DNA of 64,000 nucleotides from Sphingomonas baiyangensis (GTDB taxonomy: Bacteria; Pseudomonadota; Alphaproteobacteria; Sphingomonadales; Sphingomonadaceae), in contig NZ_SWKR01000002.1 in the NCBI RefSeq assembly GCF_005144715.1, positions 744,001-808,000 on the forward strand. Reading direction: 5' to 3'. Positions 53,066 through 61,788 of this stretch are shown piece after piece. How positions within the stretch are numbered: the first letter of the stretch is position 1; each line of letters starts with the position of its first letter. The notes beneath the pieces were generated by a model. It was not told the DNA's origin and did no database searches. It saw only the letters and a list, made by a program, of their open reading frames with translations. The position numbers and the translations under genes were made by a program.

Positions 53066-53827
53066 ATGGCCACCGCCGCCCTCACCCGCCCCACCATGTC
53101 CGAAGCCGAATGGGAAGCGCGCCAGCAGCTTGCCGCCTGCTACCGCGTGTTCGATCATCTCGGCTGGTCGGAGATGATCTACAACCACATCACGCTGAAA
53201 GTGCCGGGCGAGGAAGGCGCGTTCCTCATCAACCCCTTCGGCCTGCATTTCAGCGAGGTGAAGGCGTCGAACCTCGTCAAGATCGATATCGACGGCAACA
53301 AGCTCGACGATTCGCCCTATCCGGTCAACCGCGCGGGCTTTGTCCAGCACGCGCTGTTCCACCGCCACCTGCCCGACGCGCACTGCATCATGCACACGCA
53401 CACCACCGCCGGCATGGCGGTAAGCTCGGTCGAGGGCGGGCTCAGGCCGACCAATTTCTATGCCTGCAATTTCGCCGGGCAGATCGCCTATCACGACTTC
53501 GAGGGCGTGACGGTGCGCGACGAGGAAGGCGAGCGCCTGCTTGCCAATCTGGGCGACAAACGCGTGATGCTGCTGCGCAATCACGGCATCCTCGTGATGG
53601 GCAAGACTTTGCCCGAGGCGTTCATCAAGCACTGGTCGCTGCAACGCGCCTGCGAGATCCAGGTCGCGACGCTCGGCATGGGCGAGCCGCTGCTGGTCGC
53701 CGACGAGGTGGTGGCGGTGCATCAGCGCGACCTGCACATGGCGCAGGTGCCGGGCGGTGCGGGTGCCGCCGACTTCGCCGCGATGGTGCGGCTGGTCGAT
53801 CGCACCGACAAGAGCTGGCGCGACTGA
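53066..53827 (+). CDS. Class II aldolase/adducin domain protein
   Basis: The 253-residue protein has the class II aldolase/adducin fold with the zinc-binding HTHTTAG and NHGILVMG (metal His in LRNHG) and the phosphate-loop-like region YNHITLKVPGEEGAFLINPF. Members include fuculose-phosphate aldolases and many of unknown substrate. It lies 46 bp after gcdH, behind an RBS-sequestering hairpin, so its translation may be regulated separately. Its place in the aromatic pathway is uncertain. Confidence 0.88.
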   Translation: MATAALTRPTMSEAEWEARQQLAACYRVFDHLGWSEMIYNHITLKVPGEEGAFLINPFGLHFSEVKASNLVKIDIDGNKLDDSPYPVNRAGFVQHALFHRHLPDAHCIMHTHTTAGMAVSSVEGGLRPTNFYACNFAGQIAYHDFEGVTVRDEEGERLLANLGDKRVMLLRNHGILVMGKTLPEAFIKHWSLQRACEIQVATLGMGEPLLVADEVVAVHQRDLHMAQVPGGAGAADFAAMVRLVDRTDKSWRD

Positions 53828-53839
53828 TCCGCCACGCCG

Positions 53840-54379
53840 ATGACCGCGCTCACCGTCAACAACGAGCCCGTGCAATATGCGATGGACCCGGCGACGCCGC
53901 TGGTGTTCGCGCTGCGCGACGCATCGAACCTCACCGGCACCAAATATGGCTGCGGCACGGGGGAATGCGGCGCGTGCACCGTTGATATCGACGGGCGCGC
54001 GGTCGCCGCGTGCCAGATCACGCTGGCGGCGTGCGAGGGCACGTTCGTCACGACGATCGAAGGACTGTCGCGCGATCGGGGGCATGCGGTGCAGCAAGCG
54101 ATCATCGCCTCGAACGTCTCGCAATGCGGCTTCTGCATCCCCGGCATCGTGATGAGCGCGGCAGCGCTGCTGCGCGATGATCGCGATCCGGACGAGGAGG
54201 CGATCGTCGCTGCGATCGACCATCTCTGCCGCTGCGGGATACAGCCACGGCTGATTGACGCCATCCGGCAGGCGGCGCGGATCGAGCGCGGCGACGAACA
54301 GATCACGCCGCCTGCGAGCCCCGATATCGAACCGGGCGACGCTGCGCGGACGGTGCCGGCGCTGACGCCTGCCGACTGA
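53840..54379 (+). CDS. [2Fe-2S] small subunit, isoquinoline 1-oxidoreductase-like
   Basis: The 179-residue protein has two [2Fe-2S] sets typical of the small subunit of molybdenum hydroxylases: CGTGECGACTV with Cys38, 43, 46 and 58, and CGFCIPG plus CRCG with Cys96, 99, 130 and 132. The best fit is the small subunit of isoquinoline 1-oxidoreductase-type enzymes. No molybdopterin large subunit is nearby, so the partner must be elsewhere or lost. It starts 12 bp after the aldolase-like gene. Confidence 0.85.
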   Translation: MTALTVNNEPVQYAMDPATPLVFALRDASNLTGTKYGCGTGECGACTVDIDGRAVAACQITLAACEGTFVTTIEGLSRDRGHAVQQAIIASNVSQCGFCIPGIVMSAAALLRDDRDPDEEAIVAAIDHLCRCGIQPRLIDAIRQAARIERGDEQITPPASPDIEPGDAARTVPALTPAD

Positions 54380-54489
54380 AAGCTTGCGCATGGCTTTCAC
54401 CGCAATTCAGCCACCGCTCATCCTGGCTGGCATAGAAGGGCTGCATCGTCGCAGCCGATCGGGCACGCGACCAGCGAAGGACAGTTTCC

Positions 54490-55527
54490 ATGCGGAACAA
54501 ATGGATCATCGCGCTCGCGGCCGCATCGGCACTCGTGCCGGCCGCCGCCATCGCGCAGGACGGTCGCCGCGGCGAAGGCCACCAGCAGCAGCGGATCGAG
54601 CGCCAGGCGGCGCGGCAGGCGGCACCGATGCGTCAGCAGCGCGCCGAGCGCCAGGCGATGCGCCAGGCCGACCCAGCGCGCCGGCAACAGCGCGCCGAGC
54701 GTCAGGCTGCGCGCCAGGCGTTGCCCCGCGAAGTGCGCCAGGAGCGCCGCGCGGCACGGCAGGCCGATCCGTCGGCGTTCCGCCAGCAGCGCCAGGCCGA
54801 GCGCGCGGTGCGCATGGCGCAGCCGGGCGCTGCCCGCGATTTCGCACGCGACCGGCGCGACTTCGCGCGCGACCGTCAGGCGTTCCGCACCGATCGCCGT
54901 GACGACCGGCAGGATTTCCGCCGCGAGCGTCGCGACGACCGGCAGGCGTTCCGCAACGGCGAGGTCAACCGGCAGCAGTTCCTGCGCGACCGTGCACAGG
55001 ATCGCCGCGTATTCGACCGCGAGCGTCAGGCCGATCGCCGCGATTTCCGCGACGACCGCCGCGACTTCCGGCAGGATCGCCGCGACTTCCGCCAGGACCG
55101 GCGCTTCGCGGGCGATCGCGGTGGCTGGAACGACGATCGGCGCTGGTATGGCGATCGCGACTGGAACGGCAACCGCGGCTGGAACGACGGGCGCGGCTGG
55201 AACGGCAATCGCGGCGGCTGGGATCGCGGCTGGCGGCAGGATCGCCGCTATGACTGGCGCGGTTTCCGCCAGGCCAATCGCGCAGCGTTCCGCCTGCCGC
55301 GTTACTATCCACCGCGTGGCTATAATTACGGCTATCAGCGCTTCGGCATCGGCCTGACGCTGGGATCGATGCTCTACACCCAGAACTTCTGGATCAACGA
55401 TCCCTGGGCCTATCGTCTGCCGCCGATCGACGGGCCGTTCCGCTGGATCCGCTATTATAACGACGCGCTGCTCGTCGATATCGAAACGGGCGAAGTGATC
55501 GACGTCGAGTACGACATCTTCTGGTGA
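54490..55527 (+). CDS. RcnB-like periplasmic protein with Arg/Gln/Asp-rich repeats
   Basis: The 345-residue protein has a signal peptide (MRNKWIIALAAASALVPAAA, cut after AIA), then about 200 residues of repeated Arg-Gln-Ala and Arg-Asp-Phe-Arg-Gln units (for example RRDFRQDRRDFRQDRR), then a Trp/Asn/Gly-rich stretch and a C-terminal RcnB-like domain (about 270-345, with WAYRLPPIDGPFRWIRYYND). RcnB in E. coli is a periplasmic protein for nickel/cobalt homeostasis; here the long basic repeat is additional. The function is not certain. Confidence 0.8.
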   Translation: MRNKWIIALAAASALVPAAAIAQDGRRGEGHQQQRIERQAARQAAPMRQQRAERQAMRQADPARRQQRAERQAARQALPREVRQERRAARQADPSAFRQQRQAERAVRMAQPGAARDFARDRRDFARDRQAFRTDRRDDRQDFRRERRDDRQAFRNGEVNRQQFLRDRAQDRRVFDRERQADRRDFRDDRRDFRQDRRDFRQDRRFAGDRGGWNDDRRWYGDRDWNGNRGWNDGRGWNGNRGGWDRGWRQDRRYDWRGFRQANRAAFRLPRYYPPRGYNYGYQRFGIGLTLGSMLYTQNFWINDPWAYRLPPIDGPFRWIRYYNDALLVDIETGEVIDVEYDIFW

Positions 55528-55607
55528 GCCGACGCGGCAGGATCGGGGGCGGGCAGCGATGCACCGCCCCCTTTTCTTTGCGTCCATGCTGGGGCAGTTT
55601 CGCGCGC

Positions 55608-56297
55608 ATGGCTACCAAAGCGAAGACGCCCGGCACCCCCTCGCCGCTCCGCCGGCAGATCGGCGAGAGCGTGACCGCACGGCTCGACGCCGCCCCCGGC
55701 GTGACGCGCGTCGATATCGAGGCGGCACAGGTCTATTATCACCTCGATTTCCTTACCGACGAGGAATGCGAAACGCTGATCGCGGTGATCGACAAGGGGC
55801 GCCGTCCCTCGACATTGCTGTCGCAATCGTCCGATCCGAGCTTCCGCACCAGCGAAAGCTGCGACATGACGCGCGGATCGCCGATTATCGAGCCGATCGA
55901 GCGGCGCGTGTGCGAACTGATGGGCATCGACATGCCGCGCGGCGAGACAATGCAGGGCCAGCGCTACGCCCCCGGCCAGCAGTTCCGCGCGCATCACGAC
56001 TATTTCCACGAGAGCGAACCCTATTGGCCCGCGATGCAGCGCGAAGGCGGCCAGCGCACTTGGACGGCGATGGCCTATCTCAACGATGTCGAGGAAGGCG
56101 GCGCCACCTGGTTTCCCAAGGTCGGCATCCGCATCCCACCGCGCAAGCGCATGTTGCTGATCTGGAACAACATGGCCGCCGATGGCAGCCCCAATCCCGA
56201 CACGCTGCATGAGGGCATGGCGGTGGTGCGGGGCACGAAGTACATCTTCACGAAATGGTTTCGCGAGAACCCGTGGGGCCGCTTCGTCAAGGGGTAG
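55608..56297 (+). CDS. 2OG-Fe(II) oxygenase, prolyl 4-hydroxylase family (second copy)
   Basis: The 229-residue protein has the Fe-binding pair His129/Asp131 (RAHHDYF), the distal His201 (TLHEG) and 2-oxoglutarate-binding Lys211 (GTKYIFTKW). It shares RRPST, FRTSESCDM, GQRYAPGQQF and GGATWFPK with the gene at 34397 and is a clear paralogue. The start is the ATG at 55608; the 28 residues upstream in frame are unlike the family. It is convergent with the methyltransferase gene. Confidence 0.88.
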   Translation: MATKAKTPGTPSPLRRQIGESVTARLDAAPGVTRVDIEAAQVYYHLDFLTDEECETLIAVIDKGRRPSTLLSQSSDPSFRTSESCDMTRGSPIIEPIERRVCELMGIDMPRGETMQGQRYAPGQQFRAHHDYFHESEPYWPAMQREGGQRTWTAMAYLNDVEEGGATWFPKVGIRIPPRKRMLLIWNNMAADGSPNPDTLHEGMAVVRGTKYIFTKWFRENPWGRFVKG

Positions 56298-56343
56298 CGC
56301 ACGCGCAAGCTGGCGAACGGCGACCAACGCTTGGCGGACCGGC

Positions 56344-57078
56344 TCAGGCCGGGGGGCTCACCACCAGTCGATACCCTGCGTCATAAAAGTCGAGGTCGCG
56401 GAGGTGGCCGTATCTGCGGTCCCATTCTCCGCTTTCATGGTCGCGTTTCAGGCGCGCCAAACCTTCGTCGACGCTCTGCAATGACCAGAATGACGAGCTT
56501 CCCGAGCGGATCCAGGGGTCGAGATAGGCCTCTGGCCGGCGCCAATAGGCGTAGAGAAATCCGTCGGTGCAGTCATGCGGCACCGCCACGGGCTCGATCG
56601 CGACCGACCCCAGCCACTCGCCATATTGCGCCATGCTCGGCATCTGGCGTTCGTCGAGCGTGGCGAGCTCGGGGAAATAATCGGTGAGCCATGGGCGATG
56701 CGCCGGATCGAAGGTCAGCAGCACGATCGGCCCCTTGGTGACGCGCCGCATCTCGCGCAATCCGGTAGCCTTGTCCGCCCAGTGATGGATCGTGAGCACC
56801 GCCATCGCGGCGTCGAACGTCCCGTCGTCGAACGGCAGGCTTTCTGCACTCGCCTGCACGCAGGGGGCTGCCATGGCCGGACGCTTGCGGATCATCTCGA
56901 TCGAAGGTTCGACCGCCGTGACCTGCCGATCGAAAGGCTCGTACGATCCGGTTCCGGCGCCGACATTGAGGATTTTTCCAGAGCTACCAAGCGCGCGGTG
57001 AAGCTGCGCGGCGATCCGCTCATCCGGGCGTCGCAACGCGGCGTAGTTGACGCCGATCGAGTCATAGAGCGCGGTCAT
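56344..57078 (-). CDS. Class I SAM-dependent methyltransferase
   Basis: The 244-residue protein has the SAM-binding motif ILNVGAGTGSYEPF (about residues 36-49), the acidic loop VTAVEPSIEMI, and the post-II region FDAAMAVLTIHHW, all typical of UbiE-like class I methyltransferases. The substrate cannot be inferred. The start at 57078 (MTALYDSIGVNYAALRRPD) fits the family; the preceding 35 in-frame residues are unlikely to be translated. About 143 bp separate it from the divergent recJ. Confidence 0.88.
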   Translation of the reverse strand: MTALYDSIGVNYAALRRPDERIAAQLHRALGSSGKILNVGAGTGSYEPFDRQVTAVEPSIEMIRKRPAMAAPCVQASAESLPFDDGTFDAAMAVLTIHHWADKATGLREMRRVTKGPIVLLTFDPAHRPWLTDYFPELATLDERQMPSMAQYGEWLGSVAIEPVAVPHDCTDGFLYAYWRRPEAYLDPWIRSGSSSFWSLQSVDEGLARLKRDHESGEWDRRYGHLRDLDFYDAGYRLVVSPPA

Positions 57079-57221
57079 GCGAGTTACGTAGACCTCACCA
57101 ACGCGGCTGTGGCAAGCAGGCGGCTGGCGCGAAACCGTGGTAAGAGCGTTTGCCAACCTCCGCTCGAAGCGAGGCTGCCGCACCCTAGCCCGATGCGCGA
57201 CGTCACGCTATCGAACCCACG

Positions 57222-58988
57222 ATGTCGCCCGTCTGCAACGTATCGCAATCGATCCTCGGCCAGCCCTGGCATTGGCGCGGGCTTGCCGGCGATACGCTCG
57301 ACAGCGGCTTCGCGCCCGACGATCTGGTGACGCGGCTGCTGCTGGCGCGCGGCTGCCCGCGCGATGCACTCGATGCGCACCGTGCGCCATCGATCCGCGC
57401 ATTCATGCCCGATCCTTCGATCTTCCGTGACATGGACAAGGCCGCCGAACGGCTTGCCGATGCCGTGCAGGCGGGCGAGCAGGTCGCGATCTTCGGCGAT
57501 TACGATGTCGACGGCGCTACCTCGGCGGCGCTCATGGTGCTGCTGCTGCGCGACCTCGGGCTCGCTGCCCGCCCCTACATCCCCGATCGGCTCATGGAGG
57601 GCTACGGCCCCTCGGGCGAGGCGCTGGTGCGGCTGGGGCGCGAGGGCGCGACGCTGATCGTCACCGTCGATTGCGGCGCGCAGGCGTTCGAGGCGCTCGA
57701 CGCAGCGCGCGACGCCGGCATCGAGGTGATCGTCGTCGATCACCACAAATGCTCGAGCGCGCTTCCGCACGCGCTGGCGATCGTCAATCCCAACCGGGTG
57801 GACGAAGGCGAAGGCGCCGCGCACGGGCACCTCGCCGCCGTCGGCATGGCATTTCTGCTCGGCGCGGCGCTGCTGCGCACGCTGCGTGCGCGCGGGCACT
57901 TCTCGCCCGAACGGCCCGAGCCGCGTCTCATCGACCTGCTCGATATCGTGGCGCTTGGCACCGTCGCCGATGTCGCCGCGCTCAAGGGGCTCAATCGCGC
58001 CTTCGTGGCGCAGGGCCTGAAGGTAATGGCGGGCCGCCGCAATATTGGACTGGCCGCGCTGATCGAAGCGTCGCGGCTCACGCGCGCGCCGGTATGCAGC
58101 GACCTGGGCTTCGCGCTCGGGCCGCGCATCAATGCTGGCGGGCGCGTCGGGCGCGCCGATCTGGGCGTGCGCCTGCTCACAGCCACCGACGCGCACGAGG
58201 CACGCGGTATCGCCGAGGAACTCGACCGGCTGAACGAGGAACGCCGTGCGATCGAGGGCGAGGTGCAGGCGCTCGCCGACACGCTGGCCGACGCCCAGAC
58301 CGACCGTGCCGTCACGCTCGTCGCTGCCGAGGGCTGGCACCCCGGCGTCATTGGCATCGTCGCGGGCCGCCTGAAGGAACGGCTCGGCCGCCCCGCGCTG
58401 GTGTTTGCGATCGACGAAGCGGGCATCGCCAAGGGTTCGGGGCGCTCGATCCCCGGCGTCGATCTGGGAGCGGCAGTCCTCGCCGCCAAGGACGTCGGGC
58501 TGCTGCTGGCGGGCGGTGGCCACGCGATGGCCGCTGGTGCGACGATCGCGGCGGACCGGATCGGGGATTTGACCGCCTTTCTGGAGGAGAGGCTCGCCGA
58601 GCGCGTGCGGGTGGCGCAGGGCGAGCGCGCGCTGCTGGTCGACGCGGTACTGGCACCCGGCGGCGTGTGCGTCGATCTGGTCGAGGCGCTCGAGGTCGGT
58701 GGACCCTATGGCATGGGCTGGCCGCAACCGCGCGTCGCCGTTGGCCCCGTGCGCATCGTCAAGGCCGACCGCGTCGGCAATGGCCATGTCCGCGTGATCG
58801 CGGTCGGCGAGGACGGCCGCAGCCTCAAGGCGGTGGGCTTTCGCCAGGCCGATACCGCGCTCGGCGCCGCGCTGCTCGGCACGCCGCCGCACCGCCGCCT
58901 GTGGCTCGCCGGGCGCGCGCGCCGCGACGACTGGGGATCGCGCCCCGCCGCCGAACTGCATATCGACGACGCTGCATGGGCCGATTGA
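57222..58988 (+). CDS. recJ: Single-stranded-DNA-specific exonuclease RecJ
   Basis: RecJ is the 5'-3' ssDNA exonuclease of recombination and mismatch repair. The 588-residue protein has the DHH-family motifs FGDYDVDGATSAA, VTVDCGA, VVDHHK and DIVALGTVADV, then the DHHA1 part with GWHPGVIGIVAGRLKE, GSGRSIPG and GGHAMAAG. The length is typical. tRNA-Glu follows 59 bp later, with a possible weak -35 TTGACC at 59003. Confidence 0.95.
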   Translation: MSPVCNVSQSILGQPWHWRGLAGDTLDSGFAPDDLVTRLLLARGCPRDALDAHRAPSIRAFMPDPSIFRDMDKAAERLADAVQAGEQVAIFGDYDVDGATSAALMVLLLRDLGLAARPYIPDRLMEGYGPSGEALVRLGREGATLIVTVDCGAQAFEALDAARDAGIEVIVVDHHKCSSALPHALAIVNPNRVDEGEGAAHGHLAAVGMAFLLGAALLRTLRARGHFSPERPEPRLIDLLDIVALGTVADVAALKGLNRAFVAQGLKVMAGRRNIGLAALIEASRLTRAPVCSDLGFALGPRINAGGRVGRADLGVRLLTATDAHEARGIAEELDRLNEERRAIEGEVQALADTLADAQTDRAVTLVAAEGWHPGVIGIVAGRLKERLGRPALVFAIDEAGIAKGSGRSIPGVDLGAAVLAAKDVGLLLAGGGHAMAAGATIAADRIGDLTAFLEERLAERVRVAQGERALLVDAVLAPGGVCVDLVEALEVGGPYGMGWPQPRVAVGPVRIVKADRVGNGHVRVIAVGEDGRSLKAVGFRQADTALGAALLGTPPHRRLWLAGRARRDDWGSRPAAELHIDDAAWAD

Positions 58989-59047
58989 GCCGCCAAACCC
59001 CCTTGACCGCCGCCCGCTGCCTGCCGTACGGGCATCGCCACCCGGAC

Positions 59048-59122
59048 GGCCCCTTCGTCTAGCGGTTAGGACGCGGCCCTTTCACGGCTGAAGCACGGGT
59101 TCGATTCCCGTAGGGGTCACCA
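59048..59122 (+). tRNA. tRNA-Glu (TTC), integration site
   Basis: The 75 bases form a cloverleaf with encoded CCA. The acceptor GGCCCCT pairs with AGGGGTC (second pair G-U), the D arm is GTCTAGCGGTTAGGAC, the anticodon loop CTTTCAC holds TTC, and the T arm has GGTTCGATTCC. An integrase gene ends 11 bp downstream, so the tRNA 3' end is very probably the attachment site. Confidence 0.95.
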
Positions 59123-59132
59123 TCGGCAGAAA

Positions 59133-60239
59133 TCAGCCGTTTCCGACGATACGCCCGGCTGCGTTTACCCCCGCCAGCGCCACGATTTTACCCCCGGCCA
59201 CGCGATCGGCGATGCCGCGGGCGACCATCAACGCCCGCGCGCGCTTGCTGTAGTGGCGCACCATCTCGGGCGACATGCCCAGCATCGAGCCGACTTCGGT
59301 ATCACTCAGGCCCAGCTCGACTAGGTAGCAGCAGGCGTTCTTGCGCAGACCGTGGAACGTGAATGTCGCGTCCTCGGCGATCATCTCTCGGGCGCGCAGG
59401 TCGGCGAGCACCTCGCGCACCTCGTCCTTCGCCATCAACGCGCGGAGCCGTTCCTGCAGGGCGGCAGTCGTCTTGAACGGCGCGCCGGTGCGCTCATACA
59501 GCAGCGTCACCGATCGGCGTGGAAGGCGCGCCAGCTCGTCCAGCCATAGCGGATGCATCGGGATCGCGACGTGCTTGGTGACGCCGCCGCGCCGCACCTT
59601 CTGTTGGGTGAAGTCCATGATGCCGTCGCGCACCCAGCCATATTGCATACGGATGCAGTCGCCGATTCGCTGGCCCGAGCAGAGGCCGGTGATGATCGCG
59701 AGCCGTGTCATCGGTGTGGCCGCCTCGATCGCCACGCGCAGCAGGTCGGCCGGCCAGGGTTCGTGCTCTCCCGTTTTCAGGATTGGCACCTTGTCGGCCG
59801 GGTTGTCGTCGCGCAGCCCGAGCTTGATCGCGTGACGCATCAGCGATCCGAACACGGACAGCCAGACGTTCGCCTTGCCCGGCGTCTCGGCATAGGCGTC
59901 GCGCATCTTGAACAACGCCACCGGGCGCACGCCGGCAATCGTCCGGTGTCCGTGAACCTCGGCGATCATGTCGAGATAGCGCGACTGGTTCGTGCGCGTG
60001 CGGAGGCTCTTGGCCTTCCATTCGGTGCTGCCACGATAATCGACCACCAGCCATCCCAGCGTGCCGGCGGCGGGGCCGACCCGTTCGGGTGCCGACGTGG
60101 ACAGCCGCGCATATTCGGCGGCGAAGTCCGGATGGTCGATCGGTGGGAGCCGATGATAGGTGTCTTTCCCGGCGACCTTCCGGCGGAAATAGAGCAGCCC
60201 GTTGATGGGCTTGACGTTCTTCAAAGTAAGTCGTCCCAC
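59133..60239 (-). CDS. int: Tyrosine recombinase / integrase
   Basis: The 368-residue protein has the catalytic residues of phage integrases in order: Arg in TGLCSGQRIGD, the beta-hairpin Lys in FTQQKVRRGGV, HGLRK with His and the second Arg, and the nucleophile Tyr in VRHYSKRA. The N-terminal half is the arm- and core-binding part. It ends 11 bp from the tRNA-Glu 3' end, the usual position for the integrase of an element using that tRNA. It overlaps the HTH gene by 19 bp. Confidence 0.93.
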   Translation of the reverse strand: MGRLTLKNVKPINGLLYFRRKVAGKDTYHRLPPIDHPDFAAEYARLSTSAPERVGPAAGTLGWLVVDYRGSTEWKAKSLRTRTNQSRYLDMIAEVHGHRTIAGVRPVALFKMRDAYAETPGKANVWLSVFGSLMRHAIKLGLRDDNPADKVPILKTGEHEPWPADLLRVAIEAATPMTRLAIITGLCSGQRIGDCIRMQYGWVRDGIMDFTQQKVRRGGVTKHVAIPMHPLWLDELARLPRRSVTLLYERTGAPFKTTAALQERLRALMAKDEVREVLADLRAREMIAEDATFTFHGLRKNACCYLVELGLSDTEVGSMLGMSPEMVRHYSKRARALMVARGIADRVAGGKIVALAGVNAAGRIVGNG

Positions 60240-60469
60240 GACCTATCTTCCTCTCTGGCGAGCGCGAGAGGCTGGGACATTCCGAACTGGTTGGCAATGA
60301 GGCGGTCGAGCTGCGCGCGCGACCAATAGACGTTCGAGCCCTCTTTTCTGCCGTGCTGGCGATAGCGCGCAAGGAACGACGACTGGCTCTGTCCCATATA
60401 GAGACAGGCGACGTCGGCCGTCATGCGCGCGGGCCAGTCCGGCAGGGTCGAGAGCCGCTCGGCCTTCAC
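60221..60469 (-). CDS. Small HTH DNA-binding protein (excisionase-like)
   Basis: The 82-residue protein includes a winged-helix/AlpA-like pattern: ADVACLYMGQSQSSFLARYR followed by SNVYWSRAQLDRLIANQF. Together with its place between two recombinase genes this suggests a recombination directionality factor. The start is a GTG overlapping the preceding recombinase stop (GTGA). The longer open frame upstream lies inside that gene. Confidence 0.7.
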   Translation of the reverse strand: MKAERLSTLPDWPARMTADVACLYMGQSQSSFLARYRQHGRKEGSNVYWSRAQLDRLIANQFGMSQPLALAREEDRSWDDLL

Positions 60470-61359
60470 GGAATCCAGACCTCCTCGACGGCGGCGCGGC
60501 GCTCGGCCTGACTGGTGCGGACATAGTGGCGGCGCGTGACGGGCGATCCCGGCGCGTGGCCGAGCAGCGTCTGCAGCAGCGCCTCGCTGTGGCCGTGCGC
60601 GATCCGCGACGCGAACCATTTGCGCATCATCTTCGGCGTGAGGCCGTCCGCGGCCGGCGGTGCGTCGTCGCGGTCGAGGAAGTGGCGACGCATGGCCTTC
60701 TGCATCGCCGCGACCGTCGGGAACGGGTGCGCGTCGAGCGCGCGGCCGAGCGTCGCGCGAATCCAGATGGCGCGCGCGGTGCGGTTCAGCGGCACCTCGC
60801 GGCGGCGGCTCTCGCGCTTCACCTGAAAGTCGGGCCGGCCACCGATGGCGATCGCGTCAGTCGTCGCGTCACGCACCTGCAGGCGTTCGAGCTCGTGCGG
60901 CGCGAGGCCGGTCAACAGCATGAACTCGAGCGCGTCGGCGTGGCGCGCCGGCAGCGTGCGCAGATACCACGCGAAATCCTCGTCGCCGGGCAGCGGGCGC
61001 TCGATGTTCGGTACGCTCACGATTGGCATCCGAGGCCGATCCGCGAGCAGCCGCTCGTCGATCGCCCACGTCAGGATCTGCGCGAGCAGCGCGACCTCCT
61101 CGTGCACCGTGATCGCGGCGCACGTCTGCAGCCGGGCAGCGGCGTACACGTCGATATGGCTCTTGCGCAGGCCGGCGAGCGGGATATCGCCGAGCTGCAC
61201 GCACAGCGCGCGGCCGATCTTCGCCTGGTTGGCATAGGTGCTGCGCGCGATCGAGCCGAGCGCGGTCAGCCGCGCGCGATATGCGAGCCACTGGTCGACA
61301 GTGCCGGCGAAGGTCAGCGGCGATAGGTCAGTCACGGTCAGCAGCGATAGGTCAGTCAT
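60466..61359 (-). CDS. Tyrosine-recombinase-like protein with degenerate active site
   Basis: The 297-residue protein has the integrase fold (N-terminal SAM-like region with STYANQAKIGRAL, then a catalytic-type domain). The catalytic Arg I position reads TGLAPHELERL, with Ala for Arg. Box II reads KMMRKWFAS, with Lys for both His. The LLGH block and the Tyr (RRHYVRT) remain. It therefore may bind DNA or partner the intact integrase without cutting efficiently. It overlaps the HTH gene (GTGA) and the phosphatase-like gene (8 bp). Confidence 0.8.
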   Translation of the reverse strand: MTDLSLLTVTDLSPLTFAGTVDQWLAYRARLTALGSIARSTYANQAKIGRALCVQLGDIPLAGLRKSHIDVYAAARLQTCAAITVHEEVALLAQILTWAIDERLLADRPRMPIVSVPNIERPLPGDEDFAWYLRTLPARHADALEFMLLTGLAPHELERLQVRDATTDAIAIGGRPDFQVKRESRRREVPLNRTARAIWIRATLGRALDAHPFPTVAAMQKAMRRHFLDRDDAPPAADGLTPKMMRKWFASRIAHGHSEALLQTLLGHAPGSPVTRRHYVRTSQAERRAAVEEVWIP

Positions 61360-61786
61360 GGCCCACCTGTTCGGTGGAGAGGGTGGCGGGGCGCTTGTTC
61401 CATGGCTGGAACCGGCGCAATTTTTCAGGCGCAAAGTCCAACCAGTTTCCGGTAAAGGTCAGCGCCCGGTCATCAATGGTCAGCAGTGCGGGCGGCTTAA
61501 ACCAAGGAAACCGTATGGCCTCATGAAGCCAATCAACGTCATGAACAGGGCTGAACGTTAGTGGCACGTTGAAATGTTCGCGGATGTAGCGACGCATGGC
61601 GCGCCGCCCGGCGAGCGATTTGGATCGGGACGAATACACCATCACGCGATAGTGCTTGGTCGCCTCAACCAGATATTCCAGGGTGCCCGCAACTGGCGGA
61701 TCAGCGGCGATGCCAGCGCCCTGCCACCCGCTAGTATAGCTGTGGATAACGCCGTCGAAATCAAGGCATAAGATTGGCTTAAGCAC
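61352..61786 (-). CDS. HAD-superfamily phosphatase-like protein
   Basis: The 144-residue protein starts with the HAD motif ILCLDFDGVIHSYTSG (nucleophile and acid/base Asp in DFD). A later LLTIDDRAL could be motif IV. This small type occurs in phage genomes as a predicted phosphatase or polynucleotide-kinase-like domain. The start is a GTG at 61786 preceded by GGGAGGG; the open frame upstream overlaps the neighbour. Its 3' end overlaps the recombinase-like gene by 8 bp. Confidence 0.75.
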   Translation of the reverse strand: MLKPILCLDFDGVIHSYTSGWQGAGIAADPPVAGTLEYLVEATKHYRVMVYSSRSKSLAGRRAMRRYIREHFNVPLTFSPVHDVDWLHEAIRFPWFKPPALLTIDDRALTFTGNWLDFAPEKLRRFQPWNKRPATLSTEQVGHD

Positions 61787-61788
61787 GG

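Noticed and set aside
56298..56343. Terminator between the convergent oxygenase and methyltransferase genes
   Set aside because: No stem with a following T-run is visible on either strand.
61741..61749. Second perfect DnaA-box sequence (minus strand)
   Set aside because: It lies inside the phosphatase-like coding sequence of the mobile element, and one such match is expected by chance at this window size.
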